64,000 nucleotides of DNA from Hasllibacter sp963833115 (GTDB taxonomy: Bacteria; Pseudomonadota; Alphaproteobacteria; Rhodobacterales; Rhodobacteraceae), in contig CAWHWS010000001.1 in NCBI GenBank assembly GCA_963833115.1, positions 124,001-188,000 of the forward strand. Reading direction: 5' to 3'. Shown here in pieces: positions 42,446 to 51,000 of this stretch. The notes beneath the pieces are model-generated. The model was given only the letters and a program-made list of their open reading frames with translations. It ran no database searches and was not told where the DNA came from. How positions within the stretch are numbered: position 1 is the first letter of the stretch; each line of letters begins with the position of its first letter. A program made the position numbers and the translations under genes.

Positions 42446-43252
42446 ATGGACGAGATCAACGGCCGCACCACGGCGCAGGGCATCCGCCTCCACGAGGCGG
42501 CCGATTTCGAGGGCATGGCGCGGGCCGGGGCGCTGGCCGCGCGCATCCTCGACGAGATCGGGCCGATGGTCGTGCCGGGCGCGACGACGGGCGCCCTGGA
42601 CGCGGCCGTGACGCGATGGGTCGAGGAGGCGGGCGCGACCTCCGCCACGATCGGGTACAAGGGCTACGCCCACGCGACCTGCATCAGCGTGAACCACGTG
42701 GTGTGCCACGGCATCCCGGGGGACAAGGTCCTCAAGGACGGGGACATCGCCAATGTCGACGTCACCGTGGTGGTCGACGGCTGGTATGGCGACACGAGCC
42801 GGATGTACGTGGCGGGCCGCCCGTCCGTGAAGGCCGCGCGCCTGATGCAGGTGACGCATGACGCGCTCATGCTGGGGATCGAGGCGGTGCGGCCCGGGGC
42901 GACGTTCGGCGACGTCGGGGCGGCGATCCAGGGCTACGTGGAGGCGCAGCGGATGAGCGTGGTGCGCGATTTCTGCGGGCACGGGCTCGGGCGGGTGTTC
43001 CATGCGCCGCCCAACGTGCTGCATTTCGGGCGGCCGGGGACGGGGCCGGTCCTCGAGGAGGGGATGTTCTTCACCATCGAGCCGATGGTGAACCTCGGGC
43101 GGCCGGAGACGAAGGTGCTGGCCGACGACTGGACCGCGGTGACGCGGGACCGGTCGCTGAGCGCGCAATACGAGCATTCGGTCGGGGTGACGGCGGCGGG
43201 GGCGGAGATATTCACCCTCTCGCCCGCGGGGGTGTTCGCGCCCGCGGGCTAG
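42446..43252 (+). CDS. map: Methionine aminopeptidase, type I
   Basis: Map removes N-terminal methionine from nascent proteins in the cytosol. The 268 residues contain all metal ligands in order: NVDVTVVVDGWYGDTSRMY (two Asp), FCGHGLGRVFHAPP (His), FTIEPM (Glu) and QYEHSV (Glu), with the substrate histidine in VNHVVCHGIPG. GGAAGGAC precedes the ATG at 42446; an in-frame ATG at 42182 belongs to the antisense side of the CinA-like gene. The stop is in the CTAG shared with rsmD. Confidence 0.96.
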   Translation: MDEINGRTTAQGIRLHEAADFEGMARAGALAARILDEIGPMVVPGATTGALDAAVTRWVEEAGATSATIGYKGYAHATCISVNHVVCHGIPGDKVLKDGDIANVDVTVVVDGWYGDTSRMYVAGRPSVKAARLMQVTHDALMLGIEAVRPGATFGDVGAAIQGYVEAQRMSVVRDFCGHGLGRVFHAPPNVLHFGRPGTGPVLEEGMFFTIEPMVNLGRPETKVLADDWTAVTRDRSLSAQYEHSVGVTAAGAEIFTLSPAGVFAPAG

Positions 43253-43803
43253 GGCCCGGCGGTCAGGAGGGTGACCCAGGTCGCGCCGTAGCGGCGGGCG
43301 TCCTGGGGCGCGAAGCCGGCGGGCGGGGCCATGCGCTCGGCCTCCTCCCAGGCGATGGCGGCGCCCGGGGCGATCCAGCCGCCGGCGAGGGCGGAGGCGA
43401 GGGCGCGCTGGCCCAGGCCGCGCCCGTAGGGGGGGTCGAGGAGGATCAGGTCGTGCGGCGTGCCGGGCGGCAGGCGGGCGGCGTCGGCGCGCAGGACGCG
43501 GTGGCCCGCCGCGTCCAGGAGGCGCGCGTTGGCCGCGAGGAGGGCGAGCGCGGGGCGGCCGGACTCGACCGCGGTGACGGCCGCGGCGCCGCGCGAGAGC
43601 GCCTCCAGCCCCAGGGCGCCGGTGCCGGCGAAGAGGTCGAGGACGCGGGCGCCGGTCACGACGTCGCCGCCGCGCCCGTTGGTCAGGAGGTTGAACAGCG
43701 CCTCGCGCACGCGGTCCGGGGTGGGGCGCAGGCGGGCGGCCTCGTCCCCGGCGCCCACGGGCGCGAGGCGGGCGCCGCGCCACCGCCCGCCGACGATGCG
43801 CAC
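43249..43803 (-). CDS. rsmD: 16S rRNA (guanine(966)-N(2))-methyltransferase
   Basis: RsmD methylates G966 of 16S rRNA during 30S assembly. The 184-residue protein has the SAM-binding motif ARVLDLFAGTGALGLEALSRG and the catalytic DPPYGRG of amino-methyltransferases, with RPTPDRVREALFN near the N-terminus, which is diagnostic for RsmD. It starts with GTG at 43803 (MRIVGGRWRG) only 4 nt after the stop of the flavoprotein reductase gene, so the two are probably co-transcribed. It ends in the CTAG shared with map. Confidence 0.95.
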   Translation of the reverse strand: MRIVGGRWRGARLAPVGAGDEAARLRPTPDRVREALFNLLTNGRGGDVVTGARVLDLFAGTGALGLEALSRGAAAVTAVESGRPALALLAANARLLDAAGHRVLRADAARLPPGTPHDLILLDPPYGRGLGQRALASALAGGWIAPGAAIAWEEAERMAPPAGFAPQDARRYGATWVTLLTAGP

Positions 43804-43807
43804 CGCC

Positions 43808-45025
43808 TCAGGCCAGGAGCCGCTTGACCGGCGCGGCGGCGTCGGCGACCGCGGCCGGGTCGGGGCTGCGGCCCTCCGCGATCAGGCGCTTGGCGGTCAT
43901 GTAGTCGCGGGGCGCGTTCATCGCGTCGACGGAGACGAGGCGGGCGCCGGCGTAGTGCCAGTGCGAGCGAGCGGCGCCGTCCTGCCGGATCACGACGCGG
44001 TCATGGCCGGTGTTCAGCCCCGCGATCTGGAGCTTCACGTCGTACTGGTCGGACCAGAACCAGGGCTCGGGGACGTAGGGCGCCCGCGCGCCCAGGAGGT
44101 TGGCGGCGACCGCCTCCGCCTGGTCGATGGCGTTCTGCACGTTCTCGAGCCGGACGTGCCGGCCGTCATGGGGCAGGGAGGCGGCGTCCCCGGCGGCCCA
44201 GATGCCGGGGACGCTCGTGCGGCCGAGCGCGTCGACGGTGACGCCGGAGGTCTGCTCGCAGCCCGCGAGGGTGGCGATGGGGGTCAGGGGCTCGACGCCG
44301 ATGCCGACGAGGCAGAGGTCGAGCGGGACCTCGCGCCCGTCGGTCAGGCGGGCGCCGGTGGCGGCGCCGCCCGCGCCGATGAGGGTCTCCAGCCCGACGC
44401 CTTCGAGGACCTCGACCCCCTGGGCGACGTGGAGGGCGCGGAACCAGTCGGCGGTGTCCTCGCTCGCGACGCGGCCGAGGATGCGGGGGCCCATCTCCAC
44501 CACGGTCACGTGCATGCCGCGCTTTCGCGCCACGGCCGCGGCCTCCAGCCCGATATAGCCGCCGCCGACGACGAGGAGGCGCGCGCCCTCCCGGACCAGG
44601 GGCTCGAAGGCGTCGATGCAGGCGATGGTGCGGATCGTGTAATGGCCGCGCAGCGCGTGGCCCTGCGCCTCGGAGAGCTGCCGCGGGCGGCCGCCGGTGG
44701 CGAGGACGAGGGCGTCGTAGGGGTGCGCCTCGCCGGCGGCGGTGACGGTGCGGGCGGCGGGGTCGATGGCGGTGGCCTCCGCGCCCAGGCGCAGGTCGAT
44801 GTCGTTCTGCGCATACCAGGCGCGGGGGCGCAGGAAGAGGCGCTCGCGCGCGGTCTCGCCCAGGAGGTAGCCCTTGGAGAGCGGGGGGCGCTGATAGGGG
44901 GGCGCGGCCTCGGCGCCCAGGAGGGTGAGGGGGCCGGCATGGCCGAGGGCGCGCAGGCGCGCGGCGCAGGACTGCGCGGCCTGCCCGGCGCCGACGACGA
45001 CGATCCGCTGATCGAGGGGATCCAT
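43808..45025 (-). CDS. FAD-dependent ferredoxin/rubredoxin reductase-type oxidoreductase
   Basis: This 405-residue flavoprotein has two Rossmann folds (IVVVGAGQAAQSCAARLR for FAD, LLVVGGGYIGLEAAAVARKRG for NAD(P)H), the FAD-closing IWAAGDAASL, and a C-terminal reductase domain (FWSDQYDVKLQIAGL). This layout is that of reductases which pass electrons to ferredoxins, putidaredoxin or rubredoxin for oxygenases. No cognate ferredoxin or P450 is in the window, so the partner is unknown. It is divergent from the peroxiredoxin gene over 74 bp and followed by rsmD. Confidence 0.92.
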   Translation of the reverse strand: MDPLDQRIVVVGAGQAAQSCAARLRALGHAGPLTLLGAEAAPPYQRPPLSKGYLLGETARERLFLRPRAWYAQNDIDLRLGAEATAIDPAARTVTAAGEAHPYDALVLATGGRPRQLSEAQGHALRGHYTIRTIACIDAFEPLVREGARLLVVGGGYIGLEAAAVARKRGMHVTVVEMGPRILGRVASEDTADWFRALHVAQGVEVLEGVGLETLIGAGGAATGARLTDGREVPLDLCLVGIGVEPLTPIATLAGCEQTSGVTVDALGRTSVPGIWAAGDAASLPHDGRHVRLENVQNAIDQAEAVAANLLGARAPYVPEPWFWSDQYDVKLQIAGLNTGHDRVVIRQDGAARSHWHYAGARLVSVDAMNAPRDYMTAKRLIAEGRSPDPAAVADAAAPVKRLLA

Positions 45026-45099
45026 TGGCGCGCTCCTGCTGGCGGGGCCTGGGGCGAGCCTATATGCCGGCGGCGTCGATGCAACGAGGGGCGGACGAG

Positions 45100-45597
45100 A
45101 TGGCTGTGAGCGCGGGCGACAGGATGCCGGAGGCGGAACTGATCCGGCTGGGCGAGGACGGGCCGGAGGCGGTCGCGACGGCGGACCTCATGCGGGGGCG
45201 CAGGATCGCGGTCTTCGCGGTGCCGGGGGCGTTCACCGGGACGTGCACGAGCGCGCACGTGCCGAGCTTCATCCGCACCAAGGATCGGTTCGACGCCGCG
45301 GGCGTGGACGAGGTGATCGGCGTGGCGGTGAACGATCCCTTCGTGATGGCCGCGTGGTCCAAGAGCACCGGCGCGGGCGAGGCCGGGATCACGATGCTGG
45401 GCGATCCCTCGGGCGCGTTCACCCGCGCGATGGGCATGGGCTTCGACGCGCCGCCCGCCGGGTTCCACGGGCGCTCGCGCCGCTACGCGATGCTGGTCGA
45501 GGACGGGGTGGTGAAGGTGATCCAGGTCGAGGAGAGCCCGGGCACCTGCGACGTCTCGGGCGGCGAGGCGCTGCTCGAGGCGATGGACGCGGCCTAG
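45100..45597 (+). CDS. Peroxiredoxin (Prx5 type)
   Basis: This thiol peroxidase reduces hydrogen peroxide and alkyl hydroperoxides. The 165-residue protein has the peroxidatic cysteine in PGAFTGTCTSAHVPSF and a second cysteine in SPGTCDVSGGEALL, the Prx5 arrangement. The start at 45100 (MAVSAGDRMPEA) has GAGGGGCGGACG nearby; upstream in-frame starts reach into the divergent gene's promoter. The 74-bp divergent gap should carry both promoters. The gene ends in the CTAG shared with the SDR gene. Confidence 0.94.
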   Translation: MAVSAGDRMPEAELIRLGEDGPEAVATADLMRGRRIAVFAVPGAFTGTCTSAHVPSFIRTKDRFDAAGVDEVIGVAVNDPFVMAAWSKSTGAGEAGITMLGDPSGAFTRAMGMGFDAPPAGFHGRSRRYAMLVEDGVVKVIQVEESPGTCDVSGGEALLEAMDAA

Positions 45598-46367
45598 AGG
45601 CTGCCGCCGCCGTCGACGGGCAGGATCGCGCCGGTGACGAAGGCGGCCTCGTCGGAGGCGAGGAACAGGGCGGCGTGGGCGACGTCCCACGCCGTGCCCT
45701 GGCGGCCCATCGGGACCATGGAGGCTCGCCTCGCCGCGAGTTCTCCGGGGTCCTGGTCCGGCGCCACGACGACGTTGACGTGAGGGGTCTCGATCAGGCC
45801 GGGGCGCACGACGTTGGCGCGGATGCCGTCCGCGGCGTGGCGGCGCGCGATGGTGCGGGCCATGCGCTCGAGCGCGGCCTTGGAGGCCTCGTAGCTGGCG
45901 TAGTCGTAGGGGCCGGCGCGCACGGCGGCGACGGAGCTGACGAAGATCAGGGCGCCCCGGCCGGCGGCGACCATGGCCGGGAGCGCGGCGCGGGCGAGCA
46001 TCTGCGCGGCGCCGACGTTGACGCGGAAGACCGCCTCCCAGTCCTCCGGCGAGGTGTCCGCGACGCCGCCGCGGCGGGAGGTGCCCAGGTTGGCGTGCAG
46101 GACGTCCCAGGGATCCGGGCCGACGATGCGGACCGCGTCGGCCTCGCGCGTGAGGTCGCCGGTGGCGGGGGTCGCGGCGCCGCCCTCGGCGTGGATGAGG
46201 CGGACGGTCTCCTCGGCGGCCTCGGCGCTGCGGTCGGCGACGGTGACGCGGGCGCCCTCGCGGGCGTAGAGCACGGCCGCGGCCTTGCCGTTGCCCCAGC
46301 CGGGCCCGGCCGAGCCGCCGCCGGCGACGAGCACGCGCCGGCCCTCGAAGCGGCGGCGCCGCGTCAT
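45594..46367 (-). CDS. SDR-family oxidoreductase (last gene of the IclR operon)
   Basis: This 257-residue short-chain dehydrogenase/reductase has a cofactor loop VLVAGGGSAGPGWGNGKA (a long variant of TGxxxGxG), the active-site serine in IFVSSVAAVRAGPYDYA, and the YxxxK motif in YEASKAAL. It ends PVDGGGSL as in many oxidoreductases of this group. The ATG at 46367 overlaps the DctM stop (ATGA), which places it as the tenth gene of the catabolic operon. It probably oxidises or reduces a pathway intermediate. The stop shares CTAG with the peroxiredoxin gene. Confidence 0.92.
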   Translation of the reverse strand: MTRRRRFEGRRVLVAGGGSAGPGWGNGKAAAVLYAREGARVTVADRSAEAAEETVRLIHAEGGAATPATGDLTREADAVRIVGPDPWDVLHANLGTSRRGGVADTSPEDWEAVFRVNVGAAQMLARAALPAMVAAGRGALIFVSSVAAVRAGPYDYASYEASKAALERMARTIARRHAADGIRANVVRPGLIETPHVNVVVAPDQDPGELAARRASMVPMGRQGTAWDVAHAALFLASDEAAFVTGAILPVDGGGSL

Positions 46368-47722
46368 CGCAGGAGGTAGTCGGGCAGGGCGGTCACGAGC
46401 CAGGGCTGCCAGACGAGGATCGCGAGGACGGCGAGCTGCAACGCCACGAAGGGGACGATGCCGCGATAGACCTCGCCCATGGCGAGCGAGCCGCCGGCCG
46501 CGCCCTTGAGGTAGAAGAGCGCGAAGCCGAAGGGCGGGGTCAGGAACGAGGTCTGCAGGTTCACGGCGACGAGGACGGCGAACCAGTAGATCATGTCGGA
46601 GCGCGCGACGTGGTCGCCGAAATCCATCAGGTTCACGATCGGGGCGAAGATCGGCAGGACGATGAGCGTGATCTCGATCCAGTCGAAGAAGAAGCCCATG
46701 ACGAAGATCATCAGCATCATCATCGCCAGGAGGCCCCAGTCGCCGAGGTCGAGGCCGCGGGCGGTGTTCACGATGAACGCCTCCCCGCCGACATGGCGGA
46801 ACACGTAGGCGAAGGCGGTGGCGCCCACGAAGATGAAGAAGAGCATCGCGATGGTGCGGACCGAGCCGTCCATCGCCGCCGAGAGGGTCGCGGCGTTCAG
46901 GCGGCCGCGCTGGGCGCCCAGCAGGAGCGCGGCGGCGGCGCCGACGCCGGACGCCTCCGTGGGGGTGGCGATGCCGCCGAGGATGGAGCCGAGGACGGAG
47001 ACGATGATGAGGAACGGGAGCGCCAGGGCGACGAGGAGCTCGAGCGCGAGGCCGTCCGATTCGCCGGGGCCGGGCTTGGGCGCGCGCGGGGCGCTCGCCG
47101 GATCGAGGGCGGAGCGCACGACGATGTAGAGGACGTAGCAGGCCGCGAGCACCATGCCCGGCGTGAAGGCGGCGACGAAGAGGCGCGCGAGGTTGAGCGT
47201 GAGGAGGTCGCCCATGAAGACGAGCATCACCGAGGGCGGGATGAGGATGCCGAGCGTGCCGGCGCTGGCGACCGTGCCGGCGGCGAGGGAGGGGGAGTAG
47301 CCCCGGTCGAGCATGGTGGGGATGGCGAGGACGGTGAGCATCACGACCGAGGCGCCGATGATGCCGGTCGCGGCCGCGAGGATCGTGCCCATGAGGGTGA
47401 CCGCGAGGGCGAGGCCGCCGGGCACGACGCGCAGCACCTTCTGCAGCGCGAGGAGGAGGTCCTCGGCGATGCGGGTCTTCTCCATCACGAGGCCCATGAA
47501 GATGAACATGGGGGCGGCGACGAGGACCGGGTTCTCGATGATGCCGCCGAAGATGCGGTTGGGCATGAGGGTGAGCTGGACGAAGCGCATCTCGCCCAGG
47601 AGGAGGGCGATGGCGCCGAAGGTCAGGGTGACGCCCATGAGGACGATGCCGACGGGGAGCGAGGAGAAGAGCCCGAGGACGAGGGCCGCGAACATCGCCG
47701 CGGGGAGGATCGTCTCGGTCAC
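46364..47722 (-). CDS. TRAP transporter large permease (DctM)
   Basis: This 452-residue inner-membrane protein has about twelve hydrophobic segments and DctM hallmarks such as NPVLVAAPMFIFMGLVMEKT, ATGIIGASVVMLTVLAIPTML and LGILIPPSVMLVFMG. It is the main transmembrane subunit that imports a carboxylate with Na+ using the periplasmic DctP protein. The GTG at 47722 overlaps the DctQ stop (GTGA). The substrate is not known; the neighbouring thiamine-diphosphate enzymes suggest a keto or hydroxy acid. Confidence 0.95.
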   Translation of the reverse strand: MTETILPAAMFAALVLGLFSSLPVGIVLMGVTLTFGAIALLLGEMRFVQLTLMPNRIFGGIIENPVLVAAPMFIFMGLVMEKTRIAEDLLLALQKVLRVVPGGLALAVTLMGTILAAATGIIGASVVMLTVLAIPTMLDRGYSPSLAAGTVASAGTLGILIPPSVMLVFMGDLLTLNLARLFVAAFTPGMVLAACYVLYIVVRSALDPASAPRAPKPGPGESDGLALELLVALALPFLIIVSVLGSILGGIATPTEASGVGAAAALLLGAQRGRLNAATLSAAMDGSVRTIAMLFFIFVGATAFAYVFRHVGGEAFIVNTARGLDLGDWGLLAMMMLMIFVMGFFFDWIEITLIVLPIFAPIVNLMDFGDHVARSDMIYWFAVLVAVNLQTSFLTPPFGFALFYLKGAAGGSLAMGEVYRGIVPFVALQLAVLAILVWQPWLVTALPDYLLR

Positions 47723-48294
47723 GGCCGCGCCGCGGCGGCAGGCGTGCCGGGGGCCGCGGACGAGTCCGCGAACGGGTCCGTGAGGAGGTCCGGCCGGCGG
47801 AGCGCGACCACGCAGCGCAGCGCGACGGAGAGGCCGGCGAGCAGGGTGACGAGGGCGGAGACGGGGATCGCGGACTTGATGATCCAGCGGTGCGAGAGGC
47901 CGATGCCGCCGTTCGACGTCTCGCCGCGCACGAAGGAGCGGATTGTGAAGTCCGTGCCGAACCAGAGGAGGAGGGCCATGAACGGCACGAGGAAGGCGAG
48001 GATGCCGACGAGCTCGAGCCGGAGGCGGGTGGAGCGCGACATGCGGTGGGCGAGGATGTCGATGCGCACGTGGACGTCGCGCAGGTAGGCGTAGCCGAAG
48101 GCGAGGACGGCGATGGCGCCGTGCAGGTGCCATTCGAGCTCCTGGAGCTTGAAGGAGCCGGTGGCGAAGAAGCGGCGGCCGACGACGTCGTAGAGGATCA
48201 CCCCCGTCAGGACGAGCAGCATCAGCCCGCAGAGGCGGGCCATGAGGTGGCTGGGCAGGGCCAGCCAGTCGGAGATCGCGAGCGCGCGTGACAT
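47719..48294 (-). CDS. TRAP transporter small permease (DctQ)
   Basis: This 191-residue protein has four hydrophobic helices and the DctQ features YDVVGRRFF and LQELEWHLHGAIAVLAFGYAYLRDVHVRIDIL. It pairs with DctM to form the membrane unit. The C-terminal tail after the last helix is alanine/proline-rich and poorly conserved. The ATG at 48294 is 37 nt after the DctP stop, and the stop overlaps dctM. The gene is intact. Confidence 0.93.
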   Translation of the reverse strand: MSRALAISDWLALPSHLMARLCGLMLLVLTGVILYDVVGRRFFATGSFKLQELEWHLHGAIAVLAFGYAYLRDVHVRIDILAHRMSRSTRLRLELVGILAFLVPFMALLLWFGTDFTIRSFVRGETSNGGIGLSHRWIIKSAIPVSALVTLLAGLSVALRCVVALRRPDLLTDPFADSSAAPGTPAAAARP

Positions 48295-48331
48295 CGGGGG
48301 GGCGGGGCGGCCCGGCGGCCGCCCCCGGCGG

Positions 48332-49357
48332 TCAGTCGAGATAGCCGAGCTCGGACCACTGCTTGTAGTCCTCGCGGAAGGCCTGGAGGTTCTCCCAGAC
48401 GCGGGCGAACTCCTCGGATTCGGCCGTCTTCTCGGCGACGACCTCCTCCCAGGCGCCCTCGAAGGCGGCGAGCATCTCGTCGGACCAGCGATGGGTGATG
48501 GTGCCGTTCTCGGCCTCCATCTTCGCGAGCGGCGCGAGCTGGATCGCCTCGCCCTGCGCCATGGTGCGCGCGACGTTGGCGGCGCACACCTCCTCGATGG
48601 CGGCCTGCTGCTGGTCGGTGAGGGCATTCCACGAATCGACGTTCATCATGAACACGATCATCGAGGTCTGCTGATGCCAGCCCGGGAAGTAGTAGTGGGT
48701 CGCGTGCTCGTACATGCCCAGCGAATCGTCGATCGCCGGGAAGCTGATCTCGGCGGCGTCGATGGTGCCGAGGTTGAGGGCGCTCATCGTGTCGGCCGGG
48801 GGCAGGGACTGCGCCTCGACGCCCAGCTTCTGGAAGACGGCGGCGCCCAGGCCGAAGATGCGCATCTTCAGGCCCTGGAGGTCCTCGACGGAGTTGATCT
48901 CCTCGCGGAACCAGCCCGAGGCCTCGGGCGCGAGGACGGCGCAGAGCTCGGAGCGGATATTGAACGGTGCGCTGATCTCGTTCCAGAGGTCGCCGCCCCC
49001 GCCCTCGTACCACCAGGCGGCGTATTCGCGCACGTCCGGCCCGAAGGGGAAGGCCGTGAAGAGCGAGGCCGAGGGCACGACGCTCTCGGCGAAGCCGGGC
49101 GAGTACCACGCGGCCTCGATCGCGCCGGTGGAGAGGGCGTCCCAGATCTCGTTGCCGGCGACGATCTCGCCGGGGTTCTTGAAGGCGATGGTCAGGTCCC
49201 CGCCCGTCAGGCGCGAGACGCGCTCGCCGAGCGCCTGGCCGCTGTCGCCCAGCAGGGGGAGCGTCCCCTGGTAGATCGACTGCATCTCCAGCTCCTTGGC
49301 GCCGGCCCCTCCGGCCAGCAGAGCGGCCGCCGCGGCGGCTCCTAGCAAGTTCCTCAT
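48332..49357 (-). CDS. TRAP transporter substrate-binding protein (DctP)
   Basis: This 341-residue periplasmic binding protein has a signal peptide (MRNLLGAAAAAALLAGGAGA) followed by a DctP-type fold (IYQGTLPLLGDSG, MRIFGLGAAVFQKLGVEAQSLPPADTMSALNLGTIDAAEISFP). The arginine that binds substrate carboxylates in this family is probably the one in LKMRIFG. GGAGGAGACGACG precedes the ATG at 49357, the strongest ribosome site of the operon, which fits the high level usually needed for the binding protein. It sits 37 nt after the hydrolase. Confidence 0.94.
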   Translation of the reverse strand: MRNLLGAAAAAALLAGGAGAKELEMQSIYQGTLPLLGDSGQALGERVSRLTGGDLTIAFKNPGEIVAGNEIWDALSTGAIEAAWYSPGFAESVVPSASLFTAFPFGPDVREYAAWWYEGGGGDLWNEISAPFNIRSELCAVLAPEASGWFREEINSVEDLQGLKMRIFGLGAAVFQKLGVEAQSLPPADTMSALNLGTIDAAEISFPAIDDSLGMYEHATHYYFPGWHQQTSMIVFMMNVDSWNALTDQQQAAIEEVCAANVARTMAQGEAIQLAPLAKMEAENGTITHRWSDEMLAAFEGAWEEVVAEKTAESEEFARVWENLQAFREDYKQWSELGYLD

Positions 49358-49394
49358 CGTCGTCTCCTCCCAGTTGCCGCGCGATCGTAGCCCC

Positions 49395-50246
49395 TCAGCC
49401 GAGGAAGCGCGCCACGCGTTCGTTGAACTTCGCGGGGTTCTCCATGAACATGAAGTGCGAGCCCCCCTCGCCCGCGCCGAAGATCTCCAGCTCGCCACCG
49501 CCCGGCACGGCCTTCGCGGCCCAGCGCAGCCCGTCGAGCGGCACGATGCTCGCCTCGCCGCCGATCACGAGCACGGGCACCTCGATCCGGGCGATCACGT
49601 CGCGCCAGTCGTTGAAGACGTGGTTGACGATGAGGTTGGCCGACGCCCGGCGCGGGAACTTCATGTTGTGGACGATGGCGCCCTCGAGCATCTCCGGGTC
49701 GACCCCGGGCGTGAACATGCTGGCGATGAAGCCGCGGGTCGTCGCCTCCCCGTCCGGGCCGGCGAGGGCGACGCAGGTCTCGAACGCGGCGTCGTTGGAG
49801 AAGAGCGCCCCGCCGTCGCGCTTCTCGTCCTCGGTCAGCATGATGTTGTCCGAGAGGTAGGGCGACTGGTCGACATGGACGATGCGCGCGATGCGGTCGG
49901 CGCCCCAGAGGTCGTAATAGCTCCAGATGATCGACGACCCCATCGAGTGGCCCATGAGGATCGCGTCCCGCAGGTCGAGCTCCAGGATCAGCTCGCGCAC
50001 GTCCTTGGCGAGGCGGGCGATGCGGTAGCCGTGGTCGGCCTTCTCGCTCTCGCCATGGCCGCGCATGTCCATCGCGATGACGCGGTGGGTGGCGGCGAAA
50101 TGGGCGATCTGGGCCTCCCACTGGGCGGCGGTCTGCGACCAGCCGGGGATCATGACGAAGGGCGTGCCCTCGCCGGCCTCGATGTAGCTGAGGGTGACGC
50201 CGTCGCTCGTCCGGAACGTCCGGCGCTCTCCGGTGGTGTCAGCCAT
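49395..50246 (-). CDS. Alpha/beta hydrolase
   Basis: This 283-residue alpha/beta-fold hydrolase has the nucleophile elbow in LMGHSMGSSIIW, the oxyanion region FVMIPGWSQTAAQW, and a C-terminal histidine in GGSHFMFMENP. DMRGHGESEKADHGYRIARLAKDV is typical of the epoxide-hydrolase/haloperoxidase/lactonase branch. In this operon it could open a lactone, cleave an ester or act on a C-C bond of a diketone; none can be told from sequence. Its start overlaps the end of the SDR gene by 8 nt. Confidence 0.9.
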   Translation of the reverse strand: MADTTGERRTFRTSDGVTLSYIEAGEGTPFVMIPGWSQTAAQWEAQIAHFAATHRVIAMDMRGHGESEKADHGYRIARLAKDVRELILELDLRDAILMGHSMGSSIIWSYYDLWGADRIARIVHVDQSPYLSDNIMLTEDEKRDGGALFSNDAAFETCVALAGPDGEATTRGFIASMFTPGVDPEMLEGAIVHNMKFPRRASANLIVNHVFNDWRDVIARIEVPVLVIGGEASIVPLDGLRWAAKAVPGGGELEIFGAGEGGSHFMFMENPAKFNERVARFLG

Positions 50247-51000
50247 GTCGTCCTCCCTGGTGGTGAGCCTGCGCGATCCCGACGCCCGCGGCCAGCCATC
50301 CCCCGTCCACCGCGAGGCACTGGCCGGTGACGTGGCGCGCGCCGGGGCCGGCGAGGAAGGCGGCGGCGTGGGCGACCTCCTCGGGCTCGGCGTAGCGGTG
50401 CTGCGGGATGGTGGCGAGGTAGTCGGCCACCTGATCGGGGGGGTGGGTGCCGTCCGCCAGCGGGCCGGCGACGGGGCCCGGGGCGATGGCGTTGACCGTG
50501 ACGCCGGAGGGCGCGAGCTCGACGGCGAGCTGCCGGGTGAGGTGGATGAGCGCGGCCTTGGAGGTGCCGTAGGCGGCGCGCCCGACGCTGGCGCGGACGC
50601 CGGAGACGGAGGCGACGTTGATCACCGCGCCGCCCGGGGCCATCCGCGGCGCGAGCGCCTGCGTCAGGAACATCGGCGCGGTGAGGTTCACGGCGATCGT
50701 GCGCTCCCACAGCGCGAGGTCGGTCAGCGCCAGGGGGACGACGGCGCCGATGCCGGCGCAGTTGACGAGGACGCCCGGGTCCTCCGCTTCGTCCGCGACG
50801 GCGGCGCGGCCCTCGGGCGTGGCGATGTCGGCGGCGACGTGGGCGGCGCCGAGGGCCCGCGCGGCGTCCTCGACGGCGGGGTCGCGGTCGGTCAGGAGGA
50901 GGGGGTGCCCCGCCTCCGCCAGGGCGGCGGCGATGGCGCGGCCGAGGGTGCCGGCGCCGCCGGTGACGACGGCGAGGCCCGGGGGGCGATGCCCCCTCAT
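50239..51000 (-). CDS. SDR-family oxidoreductase
   Basis: This 253-residue classical SDR has the cofactor loop VVTGGAGTLGRAIAAAL, NCAG in VLVNCAGIGAV, a serine in VINVASVSGVRASVGRAAYG, YGTSK as the catalytic Tyr-Lys, and AIAPGPVAGPL. It most resembles 3-ketoacyl-ACP-reductase-like or sugar/polyol dehydrogenases. The ATG overlaps the stop of the acetolactate-synthase-like gene (ATGA). It probably interconverts the hydroxyl and keto forms of a pathway intermediate. Confidence 0.92.
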   Translation of the reverse strand: MRGHRPPGLAVVTGGAGTLGRAIAAALAEAGHPLLLTDRDPAVEDAARALGAAHVAADIATPEGRAAVADEAEDPGVLVNCAGIGAVVPLALTDLALWERTIAVNLTAPMFLTQALAPRMAPGGAVINVASVSGVRASVGRAAYGTSKAALIHLTRQLAVELAPSGVTVNAIAPGPVAGPLADGTHPPDQVADYLATIPQHRYAEPEEVAHAAAFLAGPGARHVTGQCLAVDGGWLAAGVGIAQAHHQGGRHG